From NCBI RefSeq assembly GCF_002099425.1, contig NW_018344058.1, forward strand, positions 4,774,001 to 4,838,000: a stretch of DNA of 64,000 nt, given 5' to 3'. This stretch comes from Phascolarctos cinereus. Taxonomy: Eukaryota > Chordata > Mammalia > Diprotodontia > Phascolarctidae. This document shows, piece by piece, positions 33,045-45,884 of this stretch. The notes below the pieces were generated by a model that was given only the letters and a program-made list of their open reading frames with translations, had not been told where the DNA came from and searched no databases. Within the stretch, counting starts at the first letter, position 1; every line of letters begins with the position of its first letter. Both the position numbers and the translations under genes were made by a program.

Positions 33045-33590
33045 GAAGGAAAGACAGCACGGTATTAGTGAAAAGAGCACCAAAATTAGAATTAGGAGAT
33101 TCTGTGCAATGAGAACTCAGTGAAATAATAAAAGATGTAATAAAGTAATGTGATTAACATTGAAATTAATTACAAAATATTAGTCAGTTCTTGACTTAAG
33201 CAATTTATACCACACTCAGCCTGTTACATTGATGTTATTGGTGATTGTATATACTATATAGTAGGTAACGGATAAACTATGGTGACCCAATCAGTTTTTT
33301 TTTTTGGAGGCAATCACAGTTAAATGACTTGTCCAGGGTTACCCTGTCAGTTCTTAATTCTCATTATTGGTTGAATAAGGAGCCAATAAGGTTTGACCAT
33401 GGGCAGGTTACTCAGCTTCCTTGATCTTCAGTATATCTATTTTTAAAATGGGGATACTATTACTTGCTTTACTTACCTCATAGGGTTATTTTGATGATCC
33501 AGTGAGAATAGAATGGGAAAATGCTTTGAAATTTGGAAAATGCCACATAAATGTAAAATATTATTATTATTATTATTATTGTTATCATTA
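33045..33590 (+). mobile_element. MIR, sense, with antisense SINE piece and (ATT)n end
   Basis: A MIR-like start at 33050 ('cagcacggtattagtgaaaa') resumes at 33370-33558 ('gaccatgggcaggttactca', CTCATAGGGTTATTTTGATGA, 'aatgctttgaaatttgg'). An antisense SINE fragment (33298-33350) interrupts it. The element runs into an (ATT)n array at 33559-33590. Confidence 0.65.
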
Positions 33591-34344
33591 TTCTGTGAGG
33601 TATTTGTTCTCCCACCAGATGTCTGATATAGTCTGACACCATTTGAACTCTTCCAGGATGAAATAAAATTTCATTTCAATGAGACTTTTTATGATACATA
33701 TTTATAAATGTGTCAGGTAAAGATAAGATGGGAGAGTGATTTTCAAATACTTAACCTCTAGGCCCACTGATTTCTTCAATGTGGGTATCCCCCTTTACAA
33801 GCAGATCATGATTGTTATGTCTTTTAGCACCAAATGGTTTAATGAATTGTTATCACCAAAAAAAAAAAATTCACAACCAGTTTGCTAACCCTCTGGTGAT
33901 AGGCCTCAGATATAAGGTTCATTGCTGACCTCTACTTGTATCAATCTACTTGTAGGAATCTCTAGAGCTTGTGTTTCACTGGAACAGACTTCACAAACCA
34001 AAGACCATTTCCACACAGTGATGAGGTATCAGAGGAGGGTTCTGAATATTAATAAAATGTCTTATGGTTGGTTTTTTTTGGGGGGGAGTAGGAGTATGTA
34101 ATCAATATATAGGTTTGGGTAGCACTTTAACATGTGACAAATTTACATTTTTCTTTATTGATACATTCTAAGCCAAAACCAAAGAAACTTTAGAATGTAT
34201 GTGGTTGTTGAATTCAATGAATGCACAGAAAAGAAATTTAAATGTGCTTTAACTTGCATGTTTTAACTAGTGTATGCTATTACTGGATTCAAGAAATATA
34301 TATGGTTTATGTTTTGTTGCACAAACACTTCTACCTGAACAAAG
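33591..34344. other. Unique intronic sequence
   Basis: No repeat or gene recognised in this interval. Confidence 0.4.
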
Positions 34345-36025
34345 GATCCTATTCCTTCTCATTTCCTCCTGCAGACTGGTCCCCTATTATCCCCACTCTC
34401 TCACTTATCTTCAGTCTCTTCTTGCCTGTTGCTTACTTGTCTACCTACAAACATGCCCATGGGTCCTCAGTCCTCAAGAAACCCAACCTAATCCATTCAT
34501 CCTCACTAGTTATCATAGCACATCTCTTCTCCCTTTTGTGACTTAACTTTTTGAGAAGGCCATCTATAATTTATACTTCCATTTCCTTTTCTCTCACCCT
34601 CTTCTTAACTCCCTTCAGTCTAGCTTTTGATCTCATCATTCAACTGAAACTGTTCTCTTTAAAGTTATCGATGATCTCTTAATTGTCAGATTATATGCCT
34701 TTTTCCCAATCCTCTTCCTTCTTGGTCTCTCTGAAACCATTGGCACCTTCTTTGCCTTGATAATCTCTTCTTTCTAGGTTTTTATGACAGTTATCTCCAA
34801 GTTCTCCTCCTACCTTTCTGACCACTCCTTCTCAGTCTCCTTTGCTATAACTTTGCCCAGATCTTGCTTGCTGAAAGTATGTATCCTCCAAGGCTCTGTC
34901 CAGGACCCTCTTCTCTTCTCCCCCTGTGCTGTTTCACTTAATGATCTCATCAGCCCCCATGGTTTCAGTGATTATCTCTATATTGATGATTCCCAGATCT
35001 ACTTATCCATCAGACTTCTCTTTTAAATCTCAGACTCACATCTTCTACCATCCATTAGACATCTCAAACTGGATGAACCAACTTCAAAATGTCCAAAATA
35101 TCATCTCATTTCTCTCCCACACTCTTTCCTTTTCCTGACTTCTATCATCCCCAAAGGTACAATAATCCTTTCAGTTACCCATGCTCACAATTTAGGTGTC
35201 ATCTATGACTCCTTGTTCTCAATACCACTCTCCTTCCCCTCATCTAATCTACTGACAAGACCTGTTGATTTTACCTTCTTAATATTTCTTGTATGCCTCT
35301 TCTTTCCTTTGACACAACTACCATGCTGGTGTAAAACCACATTGTCTAATTCCTGGACTGTAATAACTTTTACTGGATGTTCTCCCTGCCTCAAGTCTTT
35401 CCCCACTCTGATCCATCTCTGCCTAGCCACCGGCTAATCTTCCTAAAATGCAGATGTGACCATATCACTCTCCTTTTTTATAAACTCCACTGGCTCCCTA
35501 CCACCTCCAAGATCAAACATGAAATCCTCTGTTTGGCATTCAAAGCCCTTCAAAGCCTGTCTCCCTCCTACCTTTTCAGTCTTCTTATATCTTAGTGCCT
35601 CCTTCCTTCCCCCACATACTGCAATCTAATGCCACTAGTTTCCTTGCTGTTCTTCACAAAAGACACTCCATCTCCAGACTCTGGACACTGTCACTGACTG
35701 TCTCTCATGACTGTAATAATGTTCCTCCTCATCTCTACATCTTGGTTGCCTTGACTTCTTTCAGGTCCCAAGCTAAAATTCTACCTTCTACATGAAGGTT
35801 TTCCTGATCGTCTTTAATGCTAATACCTTCCCTCTGTTAATTATCACCAATTTAGTCCATCTATAGCTTGTTTGAACATAAATTTTTCATGTTGTTTCCT
35901 TCCTTAGATTATGAGCCCTCTGAGACAAGGGACTGTCTTTTGCCTTCTTTGTATCTGTGGCATTTAGCACAATGCCTGGTCTATAACTGGTACTTAATAA
36001 ATACTTAGTGACTTAGCAACTGATT
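34345..36025 (+). mobile_element. L2-type (CR1-clade) LINE with RT remains and 3' tail
   Basis: The most complete L2-type copy here. Translation of 34860-35030 gives GSVQDPLLFSPCAVSLNDLI followed by HGFSDYLYIDDSQIYLS, where the FADD/YADD catalytic box of reverse transcriptase reads YIDD. Near 35480-35590 the characteristic LHWLPTTSKIKHEILCLAFK block of the CR1/L2 C-terminus is present. It ends with 'gacaagggactgtcttttgc' and 'ggtacttaataaatac'. Frames are broken. Confidence 0.9.
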
Positions 36026-37420
36026 GCCTTATGTGGCCAAGTCCAAGTAATTCATTCATCCCCTAGAAATGAATTCGTTGAGAGACATACAAATTGAAGT
36101 TCTTTCATTCATAGGTTAAACATGACACAAATAGTTTGAAATCATGGTCCAAACTCTTCCCTGATTATAGTGTCTTAACCTTAACCTTGTGCTTTTTCAT
36201 GTGCGAAAAGCAATTTCTACTTCATGCTGTATTATAGTAGTTCTGAGCCTGAAGTAGCAATGAAAAAAATATAATTTAACAGTTGTGTAGCTATAGTCCA
36301 GGTTTTTTTTATTAGACTTTGATGTACATTAATAGCATAGAAGATGATGCTTGCTGGCAAGACCTTTTTAATAAGAAACAAATTGTTTGGAAGATTATAA
36401 AAGTAAGCTAGTATATAAAATGTTCTTAAGCTCTTTAAAAAACTGTAGTTGAGTAAAGAGTAGTTTGGTTTATGAATATATAAGGAGAGAAGTTTCTGCA
36501 GGTTATTTACATTTTTATTGGCACAACTTTGCCAAAATGGACAAAATATGGAACTGTGAAATAAGTACAACATCTTCTGCCTAATAAGCAATAGAGGGGA
36601 TAATAAGAGCATGTTTCTATCCCCCCCACCCCCAACCATATGCTTCTTCCAAAAAACTTATTTGGCCATCAGCGGAAATGCAATTGAATCTCTCCACTGC
36701 TCCCATTAACTCCTAAGTCCTTTATTATTGGAATACTATAAAAATAACATTATATAGTTAAAATCTAAAAAGCAATGAATTTAAAATTTGCATCTAGATA
36801 AATTTCCCATAATGCTAGTTAAATGATACCAGTCCTGATTTTAATTTGGATCTTAAAGCGGCTGTAAGTAGTACTTGGTGGATACTTCCCCCCTACACTG
36901 TCATAACCCTGTGTTAATCTTTAAAGATCTCATATAATAGTTCTGTGCTTAGTGAAATTCTAGAACCAATCCACCCTACTGTGATTAGCCCTAACAGGTT
37001 AGTTTTGATAAAATACCTTTCATAGTTACACTGGTTTCTAATGGTGTCAGAGCCTAACATCCTAGAATATAAAAAGAAACTTCTGGAGAGCAATGGCAAG
37101 ATGAAATGATATGTGCATATTTTATCAGGTAATTGATTTCATCTTGCATCTCTTTGTCTGCTAAATGAATTAACTAAGCCTCCCTGCTTTATACTCAAAC
37201 ACACACCAAATAGGGATAGGGAGCCTAGAGGTAAGGAAAGAGTGAAATTTGCTGACTGGATCTTACAGTCAAGTCTTGAATCCTAAAACTCAAGGGAGTG
37301 ACCAGAAAAGAGGCCAAGTTCTCTTGGACTTGCCTTAGTAGTTATGGCAAATTTTGAGGTGAGCTGAAGAGATATGCTACTTTTTGGTTTTGCCAATATC
37401 ACATAATACCTACACATATC
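36026..37420. other. Unique intronic sequence
   Basis: About 1.4 kb with no recognised repeat. A 135-codon minus-strand frame at 36232-36639 lacks any recognisable domain and has the composition of translated AT-rich DNA. Confidence 0.4.
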
Positions 37421-37520
37421 CAAAATGAAGATTAATTTCTATCCTAAAGGTGAAAGTAAAAGGTCTGTCAGAATATATTTCTACTTAATATTCCAAGTTA
37501 GTAGAGATAACGAAGTATTC

Positions 37521-37557
37521 CTTGAAAGAAGAGAAGAATTTCTTCTCTTCTTTCAAG
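37521..37557. repeat. 37-bp perfect palindrome (hairpin)
   Basis: The arms CTTGAAAGAAGAGAAGAA (37521-37538) and TTCTTCTCTTCTTTCAAG (37540-37557) are exact reverse complements with a single T between. Beyond the arms the complementarity continues imperfectly (ATTC on the left, AAGAAT on the right). One arm is pure purine except for its first bases. Confidence 0.97.
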
Positions 37558-37799
37558 AAGAATCAAAAGGGAAAAAAGAATGTAAAGAGGCAGAGAGGAA
37601 TTCTTGTCTTTGTCAAGAGTTGCAGGGAAGAAAATGGGACACCCAGGAATTTGAAGGCCCACTGAACAATTAGTGCCATATAATAGGTAGGAGGATTTCC
37701 TTGATGAGGGAGAAGCTGGGCCATGGTTGAAGGAAGCAGTTTCTTGTGCTTCCAGGAATGGTGGTGTAGGGAGTGGAGATGTAGAGACATATTCCACCA

Positions 37800-38340
37800 G
37801 ATGAGAGGTCATTCAGCAATGGTCAGCAGAAGATGAGAAGAGTAGTAGTGGTTGATGACTCCTTACTCAGGGCTACCAAGGAAGCTATTTGTTACATCAA
37901 TAAGAACAACAAACAGGACCACTATTATCCTGTGACAGATGTCTGGGACCTGTTGGAAGGCCTCCAAATACTCCAAACATGACAACCTAACCATTTCTGG
38001 TGATTCATGTAGGGCAAAGGATACCACTAGAGAGAACCTAGAACACATTTTTGAAAGATTATGAAGATCTGGGAAAACAACTTAAGACCTTGGAGGTCAT
38101 GGCTGGTGTTTGTTACACTACTGCTGATTGAAAGTAGGAAATTCCAAAAAGAAAGACAGATATGGGAAGGCAAGCCTTGGTATCTGAGAATGGAATTTGA
38201 ATTTTTAGATTGTGGCTTAAGATATACGAACAATGATGGACTTTTGAAAAGCGAAGGAGTGTACCTAACAAAGACTGGGGAAAAAATTGCCTAGAGTCTT
38301 GGGAATCTAATCAAGAGTACTTTAAAATTATAATTGAGGT
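37800..38340 (+). mobile_element. L3/CR1-type LINE, ORF1 esterase-like region
   Basis: Sense text whose translation shows IKIWENNLRPWRSW, then MEFEFLDCGLRYTNND and KSEGVYLTKTGEKIA. This recalls the C-terminal part of the SGNH/esterase-like domain in CR1 ORF1 ('GFLDxW...DGLHLNxxGxxxLA'). Upstream 37850-37990 includes a TDVWDLLEGL-like stretch. It is broken by stops and is followed, after a MIR insertion, by ORF2-like text. Confidence 0.65.
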
Positions 38341-38467
38341 GGGAGGAGAAAAATACTTGCATGTATCTGCCAAGTCATATATCAGAGAGTAACAGCTACA
38401 GCCTAGAAAGGCTAATATCAGCAAAGAGGACCAGTAATTCATAGGAGAATGATACCCAAGAAGAAAA

Positions 38468-38695
38468 CAACGAACAATAACAATGACAACAACAGCAGCA
38501 ACAACAACAACAGCTAGCATTTATGCACTGCCTTCTATGTGTCAGGCCGTTATGAATATTTGATCATTTGATCCTCACAACAATCCTGGTAGACAGATAC
38601 TGTTATTATTTTCATTTTACGGTTGAGGAAACTGAGGCAAAGAAAAGTTAAGTGATTTGCCCAAGGTCACAGCTCCATGCCCACTTAACTGCCAA
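38468..38695 (-). mobile_element. MIR/CORE-SINE, antisense, with (CAA)n tail
   Basis: A (CAA)n-rich tail (38468-38512) precedes 'agctagcatttatgcactgc', CTATGTGTCAGGCC, 'tttgatcctcacaacaatcc' and GAGGAAACTGAGGCA, then a truncated head. It splits the L3 copy. Confidence 0.8.
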
Positions 38696-38699
38696 TAAA

Positions 38700-39710
38700 A
38701 TCCATGACCTCAGATGTCTAACCTTGAGTAATAAACAAGGTGAAGTAGAGATCTTAATTTAAGGAGGTAAAATCAACCTCATCGATATCACAGACATTTG
38801 GTAGGTCATTACTGCAATATACTTGTAGAAGGGCTTAGCTTATTCAAAAAAAACTGAATAGTAATAAGGTAGTGGCATAAAGCATTGTATGTTAAGAAAA
38901 TACACTCATGTGAAGAAATCCATAAACAGAGGAGTAAGGGGGCACAGGATGGGAGAGTATTTGGGTAAGGATCCACAGAGGAAAAACAGAAGCCGTATTG
39001 TAATGGGAGAACATCACAGAACACAGAACCAGAAGGAGGAAACACATGAGAAGTTTGAGATGTATCATGAACTAGCATAGAGGCATGATATAGTAGCAAC
39101 AGGGGACTTCAGTGATGCAGACAACAACTTGACTTCTCTGGCAAAAGAGTAGGTGATAAATTCTTGACTTGTCTGAATTTCATTTTTTGAAAGTTGGGGG
39201 GAAATAGAAGGTAAAATGCCATTCTGGACCCGATTCTGCACGATAAGGAAGGATGAGTTATTAAAGTAGAAATGACGGGAACTGGGACTATCAGTCATAA
39301 AAAAAGGAGAAACAAGCTGGGCATATTACCCGATGTTCACTCTAGATTTTGAGAAGGCAGGTTTCAAAGAGACCAGAAAAAGGTTAGGTAGGCATGTCAC
39401 ATAGAAGAGGCATTTGACTGGTTTTATTTATCCTCAGAGGACAAAACTAGGAGCAATAGGAGGAAATTGAGAGACAGATTTCAGCTCAACAAAGGAACAA
39501 CATCCTAACTATGAAAATTGACAAAAAGTGGACAGTGTCTGGAGAGGTCATGTGATATTCCCTCCCCTGTCCCCCCCTCCACCAGCAAAGGATATAATGA
39601 TTGTAATTGTAATATTTGTAATATTGTATTGAAGAATCCTGTCCAGGTAATGGTTGAACTAGATGAGCTCTGTGGTTTCCAAATTCTGTGATTCTGTACC
39701 CACCATACAA
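38700..39710 (+). mobile_element. L3/CR1-type LINE, ORF2 endonuclease part joined to 3' end
   Basis: After the MIR, text equivalent to the CR1 ORF2 endonuclease appears, including a VATGDFSDADNNL-type block near 39085-39135 ('GDFN' motif region). At about 39540-39710 it jumps to the 3' end ('aatggttgaactagatgagc', 'ccaaattctgtgattctg'). The reverse-transcriptase part is missing, so the copy is internally deleted. Confidence 0.65.
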
Positions 39711-40060
39711 TTATTCAGCAAGTATTCTGAAAGAGCTTTTGTTATTGGCACTTGCTACTGAGAGACTACAACCTTGGTTCTGCTACTCAAGCTGTCTTTT
39801 TTTTCTCATTTCCCAGAATCCAATAGCCACTGCTGGTGTAACAAGCAATGGAGATTATTAATTTTCTCCCTATGCACTAGAAAAAAAAAGGAACTCCATC
39901 TCAGCTGATACAAAACAACTGGGCCCTGAAGTGGTCACTGCTGCCAACATGAGTAGTAGTCCAAACACTCTATCCCTCTTTGTACTGGGGTATCAGTTTG
40001 ACCTGTGGCAAAATAGGCATCTATTTCCTTAAAGTAGTAGTATGAATTAACAGCTAGTGG
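39711..40060. other. Unique sequence
   Basis: Nothing recognised in this 350-bp interval. Confidence 0.35.
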
Positions 40061-40063
40061 ACA

Positions 40064-40322
40064 GCTAGGTGGTACAGTAGATAGTGTGCCAGCCCTAGAG
40101 TCAGGAAGACTCATCTTCCAGAGTTTGAATCTGGCCTTAGATACTTACTAGCTGTGTGACCCTGGGCAAGTCCCTTACTCCTGTTTGCCTCAGTTTCCTC
40201 ATCTATAAAATAAGCTGGAGAAGGAAATGGCAAACCACTCTAATGTCTCTGCCAAGAAAACCCCAAATGGGGTCATGAAGAGTCAGACACAATGAAAAAT
40301 AACTGGACAACAGTTAAAAAAA
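40064..40322 (+). mobile_element. Long-form marsupial SINE, sense
   Basis: Starts GGACAGCTAGGTGGTACAGT, then CTTACTAGCTGTGTGACCCT and CCTCAGTTTCCTCATCTATA. It carries the 3' module GAGAAGGAAATGGCAAACCA, 'gaaaaccccaaatggggtca' and 'gaagagtcagacacaatga', which distinguishes the long form from the short SINEs. Confidence 0.9.
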
Positions 40323-40334
40323 TAACAAGGATAA

Positions 40335-40570
40335 TAATAATAATAAACACATATAGCATTTAACAGTTCACAAAGCACTTCATGTATTTGATCTCACTTG
40401 ATCCTCACAAAAGCAAGGCAGGTGCTATTATTATTTCCATTTGACAAATGGGACTAAGAGATTAAGTGATTTGCCCAGGATCACACAGCTAGCAATGTCT
40501 GAGGCATGATTCAGACTCAAGTGTCCCTCACTTCAAGTCCAACTCTTCATCCATTCTGCTACAATCTTAC
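40335..40570 (-). mobile_element. MIR/CORE-SINE, antisense
   Basis: (TAA)n-like start, then 'cacaaagcacttcatgtatt', 'tgatcctcacaaaagcaagg' and GATTTGCCCAGGATCACACAG to a decayed head. Confidence 0.8.
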
Positions 40571-40664
40571 CAAATAATCCATATCTTCCCAACCTTATAC
40601 AGCCTCAAAAGCACTGGGCAATCATAACACCCAAATGGAGCGGTACTTATTGCTTATATATTAT

Positions 40665-40865
40665 GGCCTAGTGGCAGATTAGGCTAAGTTGTATAGCAAA
40701 AATAACACTGGATTCGGAGTCTGAGCAACTGGGTTCAAATCCCTTCTCTGCTACTCACTGTCTGTGTGACTTTATGAAAATCATTTAACCATTCTAGGCT
40801 TTAGCTTACTCATTTTTTAAAATGAGGAAAGTTGTCCTGGATGAAATCTAAGTGCTTTTTAGCCC
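40665..40865 (+). mobile_element. MIR, sense
   Basis: Blocks 'actggattcggagtctgagc', 'gggttcaaatcccttctctg', CTACTCACTGTCTGTGTGAC, a diverged 'cattctaggctttagcttac' and 'aaaatgaggaaagttgtcct'. Confidence 0.8.
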
Positions 40866-40869
40866 TAAA

Positions 40870-41502
40870 TCCTATTGATATGACATGTAATCTCAAGAGG
40901 AGGAAGACGAAACGTGCCTTTTGGATTCATTATCATCACCCTTCCAAACTTGTCAGATGTGGCCTTTATTATACCACAGAACACACAACCACTATGTACC
41001 TCAACTTGTTCATTGTTCCTTTTCTTCCTTCCTCCCACCTACCTCCTGCCACTTCCCCTAAAGCATGAAGCTTTCAACATCCTGCTATCCATTAGCATAA
41101 ATAAAATCATGCTTTTAAAGTAATAATAGTTTTTAGTGCTATATTTGTTAAAAAACTACATTGCTGTAATAGAATAAACGTATTCTTGGACAAGAAGTAG
41201 GTCATAAATCTTAGAGACAATAGTATTCTATTGCTGTGATTCCCTGAAAGTCAATTTTATTAACCAGAGATTAAAACCTGAGGTCCTAGCATGAGAAGTT
41301 TTGATCTGGATTTCTGTAGATCTCATGTTGTAATTTATTTTCCAGTTGCTCCTAGGTGCATATGAAGATATGAAACGCAAAAATACAAATTGCCATTTCT
41401 GTCTACATGACCCAGTGGATAATATTATCCCAGCTTTCTTGCTTATTGTTCTGTTTTTACATATCTGTTGATATTAAATGTCATATAACATCTATACCCT
41501 AG
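40870..41502. other. Unique intronic sequence before exon B
   Basis: No repeat recognised. The end carries the acceptor of exon B (CATCTATACCCTAG). Confidence 0.4.
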
Positions 41503-42685
<1,183 letters not shown>

Positions 42686-42689
42686 TTAG

Positions 42690-42860
42690 AGTTGAAAAGG
42701 TTCTTAAAGGGAATGTAGTCCAAAGTCTTCATTTTATAGGTGGGGAAATTGAAGCCCAGGGAAATTAAGTGGCTTGGCTAAGGCCATACTGGTAGTAAAT
42801 GATGGAATTGGAATTAGAGCTAAGGTCTCCCAATTAGCACTTTCCACTTTGCCATGTTGT
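42690..42860 (-). mobile_element. MIR-like SINE, antisense
   Basis: Blocks 'cttcattttataggtgggga', 'gcccagggaaattaagtggc', a 'ggccatactggtagtaaatg' part and a 'actttgccatgttgtctcc' head complement. Confidence 0.7.
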
Positions 42861-43244
42861 CTCCATCCTCCATGATATTGAGAGATTCCTTTGGTGACCA
42901 TACGTCTTCACATGTTATACCTATTGGAGAGTGTATGAATGTACATCAATTATATCACACATTATTGAGTTTGTCTATTGGCACTTGATGGAATAGTGGT
43001 GAAATTATGTATGTAAGGAGAGCTGAAGAGTTAGCACTTTCTCACTCCTATATGCTTTATCTCAGTAGTGAAGGGACAAAAACAAACAAAGTCATGGTGC
43101 ATCAGATTGTCAACAACATTAAGAATAAAAAGAACAAGGAATTTTCTTATAGCAGGACTAAGAAAAAATACTGCAAGAGTATATTCTGCCTTCCAAATGA
43201 AAAAAAAAGCTAGAATTTTAGTGAAGAGAGACATTAAGTATCAC

Positions 43245-43390
43245 TTGTGGTACACAGGTCATAGAATATTAGAACTGTACAGTACCTTAAAACTTAGTAT
43301 TTCAGTTCCATCATTTTACCCAGGAGGAAACTGAAGCCAAAAAAGCTTAAGTGACTTGTCTGAGTTCATGCAGCTAGTCAGATAAACTTC
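43245..43390 (-). mobile_element. MIR-like SINE, antisense
   Basis: Blocks 'aggtcatagaatattagaac', 'ccatcattttacccaggagg', GAAACTGAAGCC and 'aagtgacttgtctgagttca', with 'gcagctag' near the end. Confidence 0.7.
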
Positions 43391-43546
43391 TCACAGGAAT
43401 ATAAATATTAGTACATTTAGAACAAAAGTCCCACTCCATTGCTTAATCTATACATCCTCTCATTTACCCTTATTATTACATAAGTTTCTTTCCCTTCCTT
43501 TTTGTTTATTCCTTAGTCTATTTTCTCTTATTTCTTCTCTTAAAAT

Positions 43547-44980
43547 CAGGAATTAGTGAGCTATGGCTGATAGGCCAAATCCACACAACCCCCACACTGT
43601 TTTTGTATGACCTATGAGCTAAAACTTTTTATATTTTTAAATGTTTAAAAAAAATCAAAAGAAGAGTAATATTTTGTGACAAATGAAAATTATATTGAAT
43701 TCAAATTTCAGTGTTCATAGAGTATTATTGGAAAACAGCTATGTTTATTCTTTTACATATTGTCTATGGCTGCTTTGGGCAGCCAAGTAACTCAGTGGTT
43801 AGAGTCCCAGGCCTGGACTCAGGAAATCTCATCTTCCTGAATTTGAATCTGGCCTCTGACACTTACTAGCTATGTGATCTTGGGTAAGTCACTTAACCCT
43901 GTTTGTCTCAGTTTCTTCATCTGTAAAATGAGTTGGAGAAGGAAATGGCAAACCACTCCAGTATCTTTGCCAAGAAAGCCCTAAATGGGGTCACAAAGAA
44001 TCAGACATGACTGATAATAATAAAATGGCTGCTTTCTAACAGCAACAGTAGAGGTGAATAACAGAGACTGGGTATGGCTCCCTCTTCACTTCACACTTGC
44101 TGTTTGGTACCTTATAATTGCTCAATAGTTTTTCACATGTCATGAGTATTACTGTAGTACAACATTTTATTTTATTTTTCATTACCAGTGCATGCTCATT
44201 ATGTCAAAACAAGAACAGAAAAGTGGACTTTCAATGGCATACAATACTCTATAGCTGTGCTAAAAGGATACAATACACATTGACCTTACCAGACTAAGCA
44301 CTGATCATAATATTCTTAACTCAAAGGAAAGCAGCAGTTAGAAATAAGAAATTAGATATTTTAAAATGGAATATCTTATCACAGCAGAATTTCTGGACAA
44401 AAATCTAAAAATGCAAATGAGGCTACAACCAACGTAAGTTTCTGAGTGAGTCATTTGTTAGTCGAGCAAGAAGAAAGACATGTACCAATGTTGAGTTGAT
44501 CAAATCATGTTTAATCAAAGCAGCTGAAGGAATGTGGCCAGAGAAAATAAACTTGTTTAAGGTTATTAGCCTTTAGTCTCAATTTAAATCTAATGCTCCT
44601 GGACTGATATCAGTATTTGGCAGTATCTGTCTGTGTGAAAAGACATTTCAAAGATGAAATACATAAAATCTCATTAATTATCATAATTAAGAAATGAACA
44701 TTTGCGTTCAATGTTGGTGATAGGGAACACCAACTTTGAACGCCAATTAATTGAAATATCTCTCCCACCCAAAACATTGTATTCCTCTTGTTAAAAGACC
44801 TGTACTACAAAAAAAAATTATGTTCATATTATAGTTAGAATTTCATCATTAAAAAATTGTGGAAATTTGTTTTCTCTCTTGTTACATAATAACTACAAAA
44901 TATTCTTGATTTTGCCTTTGTCCTACAAAGCCTAAAATATTTACTATCTGACCTTTTAAAAAAAAGTTTGGTGACTCCTG
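43547..44980 (+). mobile_element. hAT (Charlie-like) DNA transposon, internally deleted
   Basis: The left end CAGGAATTAGTGAGCTATGG pairs with the right end AAGTTTGGTGACTCCTG, and both match the Charlie-type CAGGGGTCAGCAAACT terminus. Inside, 44475-44590 encodes TNVELIKSCLIKAAEGMWPE and NLFKVISL, resembling the 'FVKxCMLKAA...CPEKKxLFxxISLS' part of hAT transposases. 44610-44700 gives SVFGSICLCEKTFQR-like text, the C-terminal hAT dimerisation region. The subterminal part ('agcctaaaatatttactatc') is typical of the family. An 8-bp target duplication is not convincing. A SINE sits inside. Confidence 0.85.
43766..44035 (+). mobile_element. Long-form SINE nested in hAT, 11-bp target duplication
   Basis: The SINE body at 43777-44024 begins GGGCAGCCAAGTAACTCAGT and includes the GAGAAGGAAATGGCAAACCA 3' module. 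It is flanked by exact ATGGCTGCTTT copies at 43766-43776 and 44025-44035. Removing it restores the hAT text 'tctatggctgctttc'. Confidence 0.95.
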
Positions 44981-45884
44981 CTAGAGAGCACTAAAACAAC
45001 AAAATTACTCCCAGGCACTATGTGTTACTAAATTCCCTCCATGACCCTTGAAGATTTTAGGATTCTGATGGGACATGTATGTCTTTTCTCTTTATTAGAA
45101 TACAAACACTTCTTCATTGTATAGCTCCTTCTTGAATTACCTTTTAGACTCCCATGTTTGCATTTGAAAGTTTCTACTCAGCTCCCAGTCTTTTCATCAG
45201 AAACACTTGAATGTTCTCTAAAAGTCCTTTCTCCCATCATCAATTCAAAACAATCACCAAACCAGGTATACCACAATAACTCTGAAAAAGCAAATACTTA
45301 GTCTCTTTGCCAAGAAGAAAGGAACGGCAGCCAAGGGCAACACTAGTTTAGAGAATGAGATCACTTGTAAAGTATGGAGGATGACAAGAGATTATGAGCC
45401 ATAGCATTGAAGCAAAGGAATTGAAGGGGAAGAAAGCCTTCAGAGAGCGTAGTGTGAGGCCCAGCTATTTCAGATTACCCCCAAAGCATTTTTAGCTAAA
45501 CAGAAGAAAGAAACACTTAGGCATATAGTGGGACATATCTGCCAGTATTTTCTTAACAATTTATTTCAATTGGCAACAGCAGTGGAATCCCACTGCATTT
45601 GGATTCTACCACCTTGGGACTCAAAGTACTAAGTAAAGAATTGGTAACATGACTTTACAAGCTGAAAGTAGGAGGAACAATTGGATGTAATGGTAAGAAT
45701 AATTCTGTAGTAGTGTCCGGGAACCAGGAGACAACAATGTTTTAAAAGCCAATGGTGGAGAAAGCATCAGTGAGGAGAAGTTCATTCAGAGTGGGAAGCT
45801 TTAGATTCGTCAAGAAAGGTGAGGACTTAAAGTAATTGGATTTAGCACGAAGTGGTTCATTAGTATCTCAGAGAAATGTTTCAG
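44981..45884. other. Unique intronic sequence
   Basis: No repeat or gene recognised. Confidence 0.4.

Noticed and set aside
34242-34546. Two overlapping 90-99-codon plus-strand frames
   Set aside because: They overlap the start of the L2-type LINE and are not host genes.
36232-36639. 135-codon minus-strand open frame
   Set aside because: Composition (Leu, Ile, Asn, Tyr, Phe rich) is what AT-rich DNA gives by chance; no motif and no splice context.
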